Part shown: positions 53,471 through 63,029 of the stretch, in pieces
Layout: every line of letters begins with the position of its first letter
How positions within the stretch are numbered: the first letter of the stretch is position 1
DNA from: Incurvaria masculella
Lineage: Eukaryota; Arthropoda; Insecta; Lepidoptera; Incurvariidae
Direction of reading: 5' to 3'
Length of the DNA stretch: 64,000 nucleotides
NCBI GenBank assembly: GCA_946894095.1
Contig: OX335658.1
Location: 16,545,001-16,609,000, forward strand
Position numbers and translations under genes: made by a program
Notes under the pieces: model-generated
Database searches by the model: none
Told to the model about the DNA's origin: nothing
Seen by the model: only the letters and a program-made list of their open reading frames with translations

Positions 53471-53474
53471 ATTT

Positions 53475-53585
53475 TTTTATTTATCCATGTCAACGTGGAT
53501 ATGGCTAAAACCACAGAACTTCCGTTATGATATTATCCCAATACACCACATTCCTGAAGAAATTACGTGCCGTGCCAGGATCAGA
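53475..53585 (-). repeat. SINE 3' fragment (reverse)
   Basis: TTTATCCATGTCAACGTGGA, TATTATCCCAATACACCACA, TTCCTGAAGAAATTACGTGC, CGTGCCAGGATC: the end of the body only. Confidence 0.5.
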
Positions 53586-53589
53586 ATAT

Positions 53590-54270
53590 GAATTCAGTTA
53601 GAATATGCTTTCAAGTTAATATCTACTAGCCATCGGTAATACAATATTGTCTAATTATTTCCTAAAGGTGTTACACCGAAACAGAGAAAAACCAAGCCAT
53701 TCACAGATCTGTTTTGATATTATATTTCCTTCCTGACTCGAGTGTTCAGTCCTCTTTGATCAAGCTATATGAGATAATCTATAATCAAAATGTTATCATG
53801 ATTAGTGTTGGCACTGAAAATATCAATATTAATTTATAGATTTTTTAAGAACGACCAATACATCATTGCGTCTACAGTTATTTTTCTTCTAATACTGTCG
53901 AAGGAGTTTATGTTAACATTTCCTAAAGTAACTACGTAACGTTTCCGTGGAAGGCTTATCCCTATACTATAGTAACGTATTGGCAAAATAAGTAAATTAT
54001 TATGTTCGTCATTGATCTTGTATGGGTATCAAAACCAAGAAAATGCAAGTGCATATTAAAATTAAAATATTTTGATTAAATTTATGGATGTATAACAAAA
54101 TGAATTTTTTGGACCAATCATGATACTCTGCTGAAAGTGATCGTAAAAAGCTTAATTTTAGTAAAAAAAAAATTGAAATTATCTAAATCTCGTTTCTTTA
54201 TTTATTACTGTGCCGATGTGATAATTATTTTAAGACGAATCTCAGTTCAAAATTTTCAAAGATAAGTCAC
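53590..54270. other. AT-rich interval, nothing recognised
   Basis: No exon or shared repeat was seen. Confidence 0.35.
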
Positions 54271-54274
54271 CCGT

Positions 54275-56030
54275 TGCTTCCGTCTGCCCTTCACCCGGGG
54301 TATCATTCCCTCTTGCTGGAAGAGAGCCTCGGTCCAACTGGTACCGAAAAAGGGCCACCCAGCGAGCCGCTCTAACAATCTGCCCATTGCGATAATTGCA
54401 GAGTTATGGAGCACCCATCAATTCTCACCTCCTAATGAATAGAAGAAAATAAACTACTAAATGATAAGCAGTACGGTTTCCAAAAAAAATAGTTAACAGG
54501 AAATATTAAAACGGACGTGATCCATATTTGAGCTTAAATACCGGAAAATTCTGGGGAGTCACTGGCAGAGGTATTAGAAATCTCCAGAGCCTTTGACCGT
54601 GTTTGGAACCGGAACTACTAGGCAAGTTTCTGGCCTTGTAGTCAAGCTTGCTCATGGATCGCCAGCTTCCTGTAGGGTCGCTCTTTATACGTTGCCTTTG
54701 ATGTTGCAAAATCTGACGATTTCCCGATTGATGCTGGTGTCCCGCAGGGCTCCGTCCAGGTCCCCTAGGCTATTTTTGACCTAAAATGACAATTACACGA
54801 ATGAAAATGACAATAACACGGTACTACCAATTTTTTTTTAAGCTAACAACTTGACAATCGATACAAGTTTTTTTTATAAATTTATTCTCTGACATGGGTA
54901 CTACATTGTAGTATGAATTTGTTTATTTACTAACTCATATTTAATTTGATATTACCTTGTATCAAAAATTACGATGGATTTTTACAACTGAATAATTTAG
55001 ATCATAATTTCTATTAATTTAGAATAAAATGCCATTATAGTAGTCAAGAGTTTGCTCCTCACCAATGTATATAATGTTCTTATAATAATGTTCTTTGTGA
55101 GCAGTAGTAATCAATCAATCACTGTAAACTAGTTTGTAAGTATCACTGGAAAAAATAATAATACAATGACCAAACTGACGAAGTTTCTTGTCGGCTCTTC
55201 TTCGCCAGAAGTAATCGAACCGACAGGAAAAAAAAATGACGAATCCGAGTGAGTAATATACATCTAATGGAGGAAATAAAGAAACTGAAACTGAAACTGA
55301 AACTATCCCTAGACATATTTCATAGTTACGATGGTGACAGCATGGAATTATAGGGTTATGTCAGGGATTGGAGAAGCAGAGATATACAGCATAGCGAGGC
55401 GCAACGTTATTTTGTTAATAAGGCGCATAATGTTCTCGAAAAAGTAGCTAACTGGGGCCAGGAGGATTTTGTCGCCTTCAACGTTCGCAAGACGCGATGC
55501 TGTGTTTTATGTGCCAAGGTCCTTCTGTTCTTCTCCTACTTCCTATCTGCTCCTAGAAAGTTTCCAAGGCAATATCATACCTGTCTCCGAGCACCTGGAC
55601 CTGGCTGCAACATCTCCAAAGACGGGTGAGATGGATGGATTTTCCGCGTTTTATTGTATTCAATTGCATCACAGAAACATCGTTGAAGATTCTTTTCACC
55701 GGTGCAACTACTTTTTCTGTATAAATCACATATAAGAGCGGTGATATTTTAATGTAGGCACATTAAGAAACTAGTCTCCCGTACATGCTGCCGTGCTTAG
55801 ACTCAATACAGCGCCGAGCGCTTCGCCTTGTTGGTGACCCACAACTTACCGTTTGCGTGGAGTCCCTGAGCCCCAGACGGTTTGTATTGTCGCTCGGACT
55901 ACAATCTGCAGGTACTATCATGGATGTTGCTCTGTGGAACTTGCATCACCTATCCCACCCTATCCAACCTGTATCCAAGCCGCAGAGAATAAGAGCACTC
56001 CTTTGTGGTTGACATTAATCTTTTGAGACC
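54275..56030 (+). pseudogene. Jockey-like LINE reverse transcriptase, degraded and interrupted
   Basis: Fragments in correct order: IIPSCWKRASVQLVPKKG (54295-54350, RT motif 1 region with the PKKG pattern), EENKLLNDKQYGFQKK (54442-54490), LEISRAFDRVWNRN (54565-54615, RT motif A; the family has D..KAFD), AGVPQGSV (54735-54760, motif B), then after an insertion KVANWGQEDFVAFNVRKT (55441-55495, post-polymerase region) and LLPCLDSIQRRALRLVGDPQ (55785-55845, the thumb/C-terminal LP...IQRRA.R.V.D motif). The YADD motif C box is not seen; it would fall in the disrupted part. Many frameshifts and stops. The insertion at about 55.02-55.32 kb is a tail of another LINE. Confidence 0.75.
55025..55316 (+). 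mobile_element. LINE 3' tail with (GAAACT)n end, copy 2, inside the jockey-like pseudogene
   Basis: GTAGTCAAGAGTTTGCTCCT, CTTTGTGAGCAGTAGTAATC, GACGAAGTTTCTTGTCGGCT, CTTCTTCGCCAGAAGTAATC, GAACCGACAGG, ACATCTAATGGAGGAAATAA, then (GAAACT)4. High identity with 19.35-19.64 kb. It lies between motif B and the post-polymerase region of the older LINE, so it inserted later. Confidence 0.7.
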
Positions 56031-56034
56031 GAAC

Positions 56035-56445
56035 AGTTTCAAAAATGAATAATGAACAAAATTTCAAATAGTATTTATTGTCTGTTCGTGTTAAGCTGAG
56101 TTTTTATCTGGCCAAAGTTTTCCGCCCGAAAAGGTACCGCATGGACACCCTAACCTAAATCTGGCCGGAAAGGAATCTATAGGGTCTCACGATACTCGGC
56201 ACTCCGGTATACTGGATTTAGTGTATTGACACTACACACGCACTCTGTGGGCCGGTACTTTTCGGAGATTTTACCCGCCGCGACTTGTCGGAGAGAAATC
56301 TAAAATACGTTTTGCTTTGAATGCTCATTAAACTCGACTTAATCTAAGAATGCACACGATGTGCACACGACAAGTGAAATGTCACATAATTTAACGTGTC
56401 AGCGACTACTACGGAGAAAGCATAGAATAGACAAACTAATGACTT
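56035..56445. other. Interval without recognised features
   Basis: Nothing recognised. CTGGCCAAAG and CTGGCCGGAAAG near 56110-56170 form a weak direct repeat. Confidence 0.3.
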
Positions 56446-56448
56446 TTA

Positions 56449-57003
56449 TTCCGGGAGGTCACGACATTTTTGGTCACGATAATGTAAATGGCTGAATTTG
56501 GGTTAACAGGTTAGATACCAATCCTCTGATGCTAAATATGTCGGTCTGCCTGCACCAAGTGGTTGCGTTATCTAGATTGGCTAATAGATGTTGGTATGTA
56601 CCCACTGAAGAATATACAGATTTTCTAAAAACATTGATACCTATTAATTATGCAACAATAACCAGTCGGTTTTTGAAATTAATACTTAAATATACCTAAA
56701 GTTATATCTGTAACCTAAATCGCCTATAACTACGAAATGCAACCAAAGATTTGTTCAGTTTTTGTATTGCTAACCAAGTATGTACTGATACTTTCATGCT
56801 GCGTCATTTGCATCCATTTATCTTATCATATTTATTTTTTGTCACCATAACTACTTTTTCAGGCGCCTTATCTTCTTAATGCAACCACTTGGAATACGCA
56901 GACTGACACATCTAGCTTCAAGGGGTTGGTCCTTATCCCGTGAACCCAGTTTCAGCCATTTAAGTTATCGTTACCATTTTTGTCACGAGCTCCTAGTCTA
57001 TTT
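56449..57003 (-). mobile_element. TIR element, copy 2 (uninterrupted)
   Basis: Reverse orientation relative to 3.43 kb. The left end CCGGGAGGTCACGACATTTT, TGGTCACGATAATGTAAATG, GCTGAATTTGGG pairs with the right end CCCAGTTTCAGCCATTTAAG, TTATCGTTACCATTTTTGTC, ACGAGCTCCTA. Interior landmarks match copy 1: GTAACCTAAATCGCCTATAA, CAAGTATGTACTGATACTTT, CATGCTGCG, CAGGCGCC. 555 bases without an open frame. It gives the intact structure of the family. Confidence 0.7.
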
Positions 57004-57009
57004 GTCATA

Positions 57010-57985
57010 GAGTCCCTTTTTCCAGTCTGTGCTAAGCGGAACAGTTAGTTATTGTGTTTTTGGAAAAAAATGCTAGTTCAAACCACAGTTGAAAGAAATA
57101 TTGTGTAAATATTTTTTTTCTGCGGTCATTTGACCCTTATCTCCATTATTAAAAAAAAACGAAAAAGTGTACTTGTTGCTGGATATAATTGACCAAATAT
57201 ATAGTAAATTGGAACAATGGCTTTCAAGTCATACGTAAACTGCGTTTGTATGGGGAGCACAGCTTACGGGCATACACACAACACAGCTTAAATACCCAAA
57301 TACCTTTCTAAGTATTCAAGGACCTAAAATAACAAGCGGATGGTACGAGTTCACGGGATATACAAAGTAATATTGAGTCATACAATTCATATCGTTTTGT
57401 GAGTAAGTGAGGTGAAATGATCGACTCAATTTAATTTAATACTGTGTTTTAAATATTCACTGGTTCTAAGCGAAGTTGCAAATGTTGCAGCTTCAATAAA
57501 TCGGTTGTTCTGTTAATAATTCGGTCCATTGATCAAATATAGATAACCGCTCGCTCCTCGGAAATCACTATCACAAAAAATACTCATAAGCGAAGCGAGA
57601 GCACGTGAACAGACAAATTCATTACACTACACACACATTAAAATACATATTTAGTTAGTGTTTTGGCCATGTTTATCTATGCCAGTTTTGTAATACCTAT
57701 TTGTTTTTATTGGTTGGCACAAGATACTTGTTAAAAAGGGTGGTTACAATTTGGAGCTGTTCACTTAGTGATTGACTCAGAGATTCGTGGATTTTGAAGT
57801 ATAATCTCACTTTATCTGTGCTCTCCCTTATCTTCACTTTCAACATTTCACTATTTGAAGGGAAGGCAAAGAATTTAGTGAATCACAAGGAACGTGAATA
57901 AACTTTTTCGTACTAAGCAGGTACATTGCTTATTCCAAAGAATTTGATATGTATGTATTTATTACATACCGTGAAGCAAGGACAA
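57010..57985. other. AT-rich interval, nothing recognised
   Basis: No exon or shared repeat was recognised. Confidence 0.35.
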
Positions 57986-57994
57986 CATTATAAT

Positions 57995-58342
57995 ATTTAG
58001 TTTGACGGCATACCGCGCGTGAGAGGAGCCGCTGCTCGACGTATCGGAGCCTCACATGGGCTCCATCTTCAGGAGAACGTACCTGTCGCGACGGAGGTAG
58101 GCACGTTACTGGATACCCGCCGCTTTGCTTCACTTCTCAGCGTCCATGGCAACACTCGTACATTTTCTTGTGGATTAGCTGCGTTTCGAATTTCGTGTGA
58201 AGTGCAAAACACACTGTCTGTGTTTTCCTCGACGTCTGTTGTCGGTGCACCTCTCCAAAATTCAGTTTTCAGCTTATTCAGCACGGGTTTCCATATGGGC
58301 GAAAGACGGTAGAAATCTTCACGATTGAAGTTCTTGTGCTAA
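57995..58342 (-). pseudogene. Penelope-like element 3' fragment, copy 2
   Basis: The reverse frame 58284-58069 (start MLNKLKTEFWRGAPTTDVEE) matches the C-terminal part of the protein at 32.05-32.63 kb residue by residue with a few changes, and stops at the same place. The non-coding end has CTGAAGATGGAGCCCATGTG and AGGCTCCGATACGTCGAGCA, so the GAAA core is mutated to GATA. It is truncated before the GIY-YIG motif. AATATTTAG / AATATTAAG at the borders may be an imperfect target duplication. Confidence 0.8.
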
Positions 58343-58344
58343 AA

Positions 58345-59105
58345 AATATTAAGGACACATTAATTGAAGAAGCCCAGTGAAAATAACTACTTTACGAATA
58401 TACTGCACAGCTGGACTCGAACCAGCAAAACATACCATTTGCGGGTGAGTCTAATCAACAATTACAACAATCACAAAGAAAACTTGGTATGATATACACA
58501 TTTAGCTGCAGACAATACTAGAAAACTCCTGTCTTCATGTATTGTCCCTCCTGCAATCGAGAATGTGAAAATTTTAATTGCGATTAAAGTTACGCTACGA
58601 TGTATTGTTTTGCATGATTTGAAGAACAAAATAGGATTTATGAATATTTCAATATTAAAAATTAATAAATGTTTCTACTAGACTTACAATAATGTTTAAA
58701 AAAACACTTTGATACCGTTAATTGAAAGTATTCACAGCAAGACTTTAATATAGCAAGGATCGAATTTGCTTTCTGTCACCGCATAGTTTAGTGAACACTT
58801 AATACTGACTTCGTATTCCACGATTTCGGTCTGGGCTTCTGCTCGTGAAAAAATATGTTATTGTACTGAAACGAATAGCTTGGCGACAGCGGATTTTGTA
58901 TATTGGAATCGATAGAATCCTAGTATCAGCATAAATAATCGTTTGTAATAGTGCCCAGGGTTAGATTCTTAGTAAAACGTGTGCTGTTATTTTCGGAAAG
59001 TTGACATAAACACTGCGACAAAGCTGTAATACTTGTTCTATGAAAGTATTTAGTACTGCACATATATGTTTCATATGACTGAATATTAATGGCTGATACA
59101 TCTAT
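58345..59105. other. AT-rich interval with a tRNA-like stretch
   Basis: Read in reverse, 58463-58405 gives TTAGACTCACCCGCAAATGG, TATGTTTTGCTGGTTCGAGT, CCAGC, with a perfect B box (GGTTCGAGTCC) and closing T-arm. No convincing acceptor stem or A box was found, so it is at most a tRNA-derived remnant. Otherwise nothing was recognised. Confidence 0.35.
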
Positions 59106-59107
59106 AG

Positions 59108-59175
59108 TCTAGGAGGTCGCGACAAAAATGGTAACGATATTGTAAATGACTGAAACTGGGTTCACAGCAAACAGG
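59108..59175 (+). repeat. Solo end of the 550-base TIR element
   Basis: CTAGGAGGTCGCGACAAAAA, TGGTAACGATATTGTAAATG, ACTGAAACTGGGTTCAC equals one terminal repeat of the elements at 3.43 and 56.45 kb. It breaks off at the SINE that follows. Confidence 0.6.
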
Positions 59176-59177
59176 AC

Positions 59178-59610
59178 ACAGGTTACGAATGCGAGCTATT
59201 CGGAATTTATGTAAAGCTGTAAGTCACCTTCACCTACTAGGTAGTAGAGTTAAGCCCGCCCGGGTTGGTACCATCGCATTGGTTAAAAATATGGTCAGAG
59301 ATTATCGAACGATTCAATGTAGGTGTGCTCATAATGGAAGGTTCTGGCGTGGCACCTAATTTCATTTCATTCATTTAAACGTTTTTGGTAGTCAAACTAC
59401 ACTAAGCTACGTCAAAAACTGAATAATCCGCGGAATAAATCAACTCTGAAAAGAAGAATCCGCAAATAAACTTTACGAGTTTTCTGTCCAAATACTACTA
59501 CTAAATTAAATACATACTAAGATCTAAATATCTCTGCCAAATTTGTGGTAGTAGCATTATCATGACGATGGGTATGGTATTAGCCATCCATGTCCAGTTA
59601 CATAAATAAT
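59178..59610 (+). mobile_element. SINE body interrupted by a 180-base insertion
   Basis: 59190-59372: ACGAATGCGAGCTATTCGGA, CCTACTAGGTAGTAGAGTTA, GCCCGGGTTGGTACCATCGC, AAGGTTCTGGCGTGGCACCT. The end of the body resumes at about 59556: ATTATCATGACGATGGGTAT, GGTATTAGCCATCCATGTCC. The insert (CATTTCATTCATTTAAACGT...) resembles the LINE-like block at 41.1-41.4 kb. The 5' part of the SINE is truncated. Confidence 0.65.
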
Positions 59611-59689
59611 ACCACCGAAGTAGTGGCGTGAGCATTCATGTGATACCACTTCGTAAAATGTAAAAGTTGCTTTCGCTTCGTTCGCAGCC

Positions 59690-59845
59690 GGACTGAAGGA
59701 GCGGTCGTGCGGTATCGCGTTGTGGGCGGGCGGGTGCACGCGGCGTGCTAGGGCGGGCGGGCGCGGCATGCGGGGCCGGTAGCGGCGGCGCGGCCGCCGG
59801 CCGCGGGGCTCGCAACTCGGCTATGTGCCGCCCTTGCACTACACT
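59690..59845 (+). promoter_or_regulatory. Short CpG-rich block ending at a GTGAGT donor
   Basis: CG-rich sequence (GCGGCGGCGCGGCCGCCGGC region) drops abruptly to AT-rich after CCCTTGCACTACACT followed by GTGAGTATGG (GT at 59846). All three forward frames are closed a short way upstream, so if this is an exon it is mainly untranslated. It is weaker than the block at 51.3-52.1 kb. Confidence 0.25.
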
Positions 59846-59849
59846 GTGA

Positions 59850-60430
59850 GTATGGCTGGACATGCGTCTTGTTTTGTGAAGCCACCTCTTGTTCTCTCGT
59901 TCGTCTCCTTAAAATGTTCTCTTGTCGCCAAAATGTATGATTTGAACTTAGAATTATTATACTAGCCAATGCGAATGGTTTGATTGAGTTAAGTTCCTGA
60001 TATGGAATGAAAACGTGAAAAAAAAAATGTATAATTCCAGCCAAACAGAAAGAAAAATGTTAAAGAAATCGATATTTTATGCATGGAAAAAATGTTGAAG
60101 TCAGGTCTCATATGTATATTGTTTTTCAAGTTTGCGGCTTATATTGATATTAACTAATATTTATTTTAATACCATTTCAAAGATCTTAACATTATCTACA
60201 CATTGAGCGAAGAACATGTTTAACTTTTTCCAATTTATTTAATGAAACAATAAAAAAAACCGGTTTCACGCGTTAAACGGGTTGGTCACATTTAGAAAGA
60301 ATTATTCCGAGCTGCTCTAACAAAGCGACGTCGGGCTCTGGCTATCTCGTTTTAATCGCAAAAATTGGTACAAAATGTTTAGGTATCTTAAGTTCCTCAC
60401 AAGGTTTGAGACGGTCAATGTTTTATACAT
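59850..60430. other. AT-rich interval, nothing recognised
   Basis: No exon or shared repeat was recognised. Confidence 0.35.
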
Positions 60431-60433
60431 TTT

Positions 60434-60685
60434 AGGGTTTGTGGAAAACGGCTTACTCACGGTGTGTCGATGATATTGCATGACATTTCGGACCAAACGT
60501 TTGGCCCATCATCAGCATAGCACCCGTGCCAGCGGCGGTCAACAGGGAACTGTCAGTTTGACGTGTTCCGCCGTTGACGAAGATTGTAGCTGTAGCTGAG
60601 GGTAGTCTGCGAAAACTAGTAGTGAGTAAGCCGTTTTCTACAAACCCTGAAATGAGTGTTAACCACGGTAATCTCAAATCAAATA
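60434..60685 (-). mobile_element. Fold-back unit with hammerhead-like core
   Basis: Arms AGGGTTTGTGGAAAACGGCT, TACTCAC (60434-60460) and GTGAGTAAGCCGTTTTCTAC, AAACCCT (60622-60648) pair with about one mismatch. On the reverse strand: GCTATGCTGATGATGGGCCA, AACGTTTGGTCCGAAATGTC, ATGCAATATCATCGACACAC. That gives an exact CUGAUGA, a stem II from GGGCC/GGUCC, an exact GAAA, and UG...CA-UC that can close stem III before a UC cleavage site. A related fragment with CGAAACGTCGTGCAACATCAT is at 46.92 kb. It is the best hammerhead candidate in the window. Confidence 0.55.
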
Positions 60686-60790
60686 TTAACGTTTTATGCC
60701 TTAAATTATAATATAAGATATTCCATGTTATGTGGTTTTGTAGTCATAGCATGGATCTATGGGCAGGACAAGGGGAAAATGGGTTACAAA

Positions 60791-60802
60791 GGGGGGGGGG
60801 GG
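60791..60802 (+). repeat. Poly-G run
   Basis: Twelve consecutive G. Long G homopolymers are unusual in this AT-rich sequence and could also be an assembly or sequencing artefact. Confidence 0.7.
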
Positions 60803-60861
60803 AGCAAAAATTATTATTGATTGATTAAAAATTACTATTATTAAAGTACATTTTCTACCAC

Positions 60862-61195
60862 AGTGCGAAAGCTCGTCGGAGCTGCATAACGCGCTACCTC
60901 CGTTCCCTTTTTACCTTCGGTCAACACGGAACATGGAGAAAATGCACATATTTATAGTCGACATTCGAAAAATAAGAACCCACCGATCTTCTATATCCTT
61001 CATTTATAGGGTCGGAAAACTATGCAATGAACTCCCTTCTGAGGTATTTCCCCCAGAGTACAACCTGGGCGCCTTAAAATATGATGAGAAAAAGGACCTG
61101 GCCGGCCGGCATGGTTTTTGCAGCCCCACTTCGAGTTAGAAATCCCATGGGCGTCGTCGGGCACCCGGACGCCATATGCCACAGTTATATTTAAA
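60862..61195 (+). pseudogene. LINE ORF2 C-terminal fragment (jockey/CR1-like), copy 2
   Basis: A frame open upstream of the first ATG: ELHNALPPFPFYLRSTRNME, then IFIVDIRKIRTHRSSISFIY, RVGKLCNELPSEVFPPEYNL and GALKYDEKKDLAGRHGF. The order LP..PFYFRSTR, RT.R..SSF, R..LWN.LP..VFP..YNLG.FK is the C-terminus of insect non-LTR reverse transcriptases. Then CCCATGGGCGTCGTCGGGCA and GACGCCATATGCC match the trailer of the 1.77-kb copy. No catalytic motifs remain. The frame is intact for about 90 codons. Confidence 0.7.
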
Positions 61196-61303
61196 AAAAT
61201 ACTTCACTGCGCTTAAAATTCCATCACACGCTTTCGTTTTGATCTTACGTTTCAACTGTTCGATGAATTGTGCTTAAATATTAGTTAAAAATATATTATT
61301 AGC

Positions 61304-61530
61304 GTTGGGCAAACTGCTCATTGAGGAGTCCGGAGACCGTCGTGCCAGAGCGTTCCTTACCCAAAATATAAGCTTGGACATTCAGCGAGGGAACGCTGCT
61401 TCGGTCATTGGGACAATGCCAACAGTCCCAATGGAGGAGCTATTTATTTTAATTTAATTATTTAGTTTTATATTCTCTGTTTTTTTTCCTTATTTCTGTT
61501 TTATCCTATTAAATGAAATGAAAAAAAAAA
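61304..61530 (+). mobile_element. 5'-truncated LINE, SGDRRARAFL...QRGNAASVIG, copy 3
   Basis: TATTAGC at 61297-61303 and 61531-61537 is a probable 7-base target duplication. The frame has LGKLLIEESGDRRARAFLTQ, NISLDIQRGNAASVIGTMPT, VPMEELFILI then a stop, the very end of the domain at 2.62 and 38.45 kb. The insert finishes in GAAATGAAAAAAAAAA, an A-rich tail next to the duplication, as for target-primed insertion. Confidence 0.7.
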
Positions 61531-61762
61531 TATTAGCATTTATATGTTTGTTTGTCGAACGATTATATTTCTTCATCAATTTTATTGTAAATATATTTTT
61601 TTAGTTTCTTAATTCTTTCGTTGGTTAGTATTTAGTTTTGTTGAATGTTAGCGTCATGACATTAATTTCGTCTTTTTCTAAACCATATTGGCTTGCAAGT
61701 AAAGAAATTTTATTATTTTGTTTTCATATAATTTCATTAATTTAACTTGGGTTTTAAATATT

Positions 61763-61820
61763 TATTGGCTAATATGACGATAGCATGTGTGGTATTAGCA
61801 TTTACGTACGTTTTTACGGT
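61763..61820 (+). repeat. SINE 3' tip
   Basis: TTGGCTAATATGACGATAGC, ATGTGTGGTATTAGCATTTA is the last part of the SINE body, followed by an A-rich stretch. Confidence 0.45.
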
Positions 61821-61824
61821 AAAT

Positions 61825-62498
61825 TGAAAAAAATAAATAAATGGAACATTTTTAATTTAAAATCCAAATTATGAGCACATCTTTTTGCTACAAAAAAAAA
61901 TACGTTTCTGGGAACACACTCACTTATTGGAGACCACAAACACTCACAGGAAGTTATTTTCAATTCAAGTCATCTACATCCGTATTCGTATAAAATATGC
62001 CGATTCCGAAAGAAAGCCATTATTCACACACGCATCACATCTGGTTCTCGGAACGCGAAGGCAAGCCTCCCACATAAAAATACGTACATACGACATGACA
62101 GACCCCAGCCTGACTTGAGAAATGACACATGATCGTAAAGTATCCAAGAGCCCACGAGGGTCGACAGGCGTAAGCATCAAAGTATCAATATGAGTTTCTC
62201 CCAAGGACCCTCGTCCTTATCCTCTCTCGCCCGCTTATTGTTTAGTCAGCAATCTTCCCTTTATTATGTCCGGGCGGCGGCCTCCGGACGAGGCTTATCG
62301 CACTTTATTTAAATATTTATTAAATTTCCGTCCACTCGACAGGCGCTGCGTTGCCGAAAACTTTGACTTTTTATCTTGCTCCCGCCTCCGCTTCAGGGGC
62401 CTTTTGACTGTTCGGCAGACAGCGGGAAAGATGCGTGGGCTGAGTTACGGCTGCACTTAAAATGTAAATGATGAATATTTAATGCATATTTTGCATAG
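61825..62498. other. Interval with moderately CG-rich patch
   Basis: 62250-62455 is CG-richer (CCGGGCGGCGGCCTCCGGAC), with neighbouring ATGCATATTTTGCAT at 62482. It may be conserved regulatory DNA. No exon is supported. Confidence 0.3.
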
Positions 62499-63027
62499 TT
62501 AAGGTGGCCCGACCCGCTCAACTCCCCATACGAACGGGGAAAGAAGATCACGCCCATATTTCTTAACAGAGATACCAAATTTTGCTCAAAATAGCTTTAT
62601 TTGGTCGAACCAGATGTCTGATGACCGTTGGCATTGTAAAATTGTTTTTGGTTTCTAAGTTATAAGGTCCGAAAGTTCGAATTTTTCGCGCGTTTTATAC
62701 AATAACTTTGGTGGTTTATTACGCAATGATAAAGTAAGAAAATCTTACAAAGATTAGTCATCAGACATAGCTTATTTAATTAAGATTTATAATCTATTTG
62801 GTTTTTGTTATATTTTTGACTACAGCGGTCGTGGTTGACTTTTAGCTATAAGTCGTTTTGAAATAAAATTTTTCGTAAATCTTACCAAATCATACACTAT
62901 GCACATATTATTTTTTTGTGGACATGTTGTATCTACCTCATCACGGAGCCTGTCTTTTTCTTTGAAACAGAGAGGTTTTGTACAGTGCCCGCGAATGAGT
63001 TAATCCCGCCGGGTTGGGCCACCTTAA
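62499..63027 (+). mobile_element. TTAA MITE (piggyBac-like), copy 3
   Basis: TTAAGGTGGCCCGACCCGCT on the left and GCCGGGTTGGGCCACCTTAA on the right. Interior landmarks as in 42.87 kb: GAAAGAAGATCACGCCCATA, TTCGCGCGTTTTATACAATA, TCATCAGACATAGCTTATTT, ACAGCGGTCGTGGTT. 529 bases. Same orientation as copy 2. Confidence 0.85.
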
Positions 63028-63029
63028 AG

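Noticed and set aside
58405..58463. Possible tRNA gene (reverse) with GGTTCGAGTCC
   Set aside because: A good T-arm and B box only. No acceptor stem pairing or A box at the right distance was found by eye.
62482..62498. POU-type octamer sites in ATGCATATTTTGCAT
   Set aside because: Such AT-rich motifs are expected by chance. There is no supporting cluster.
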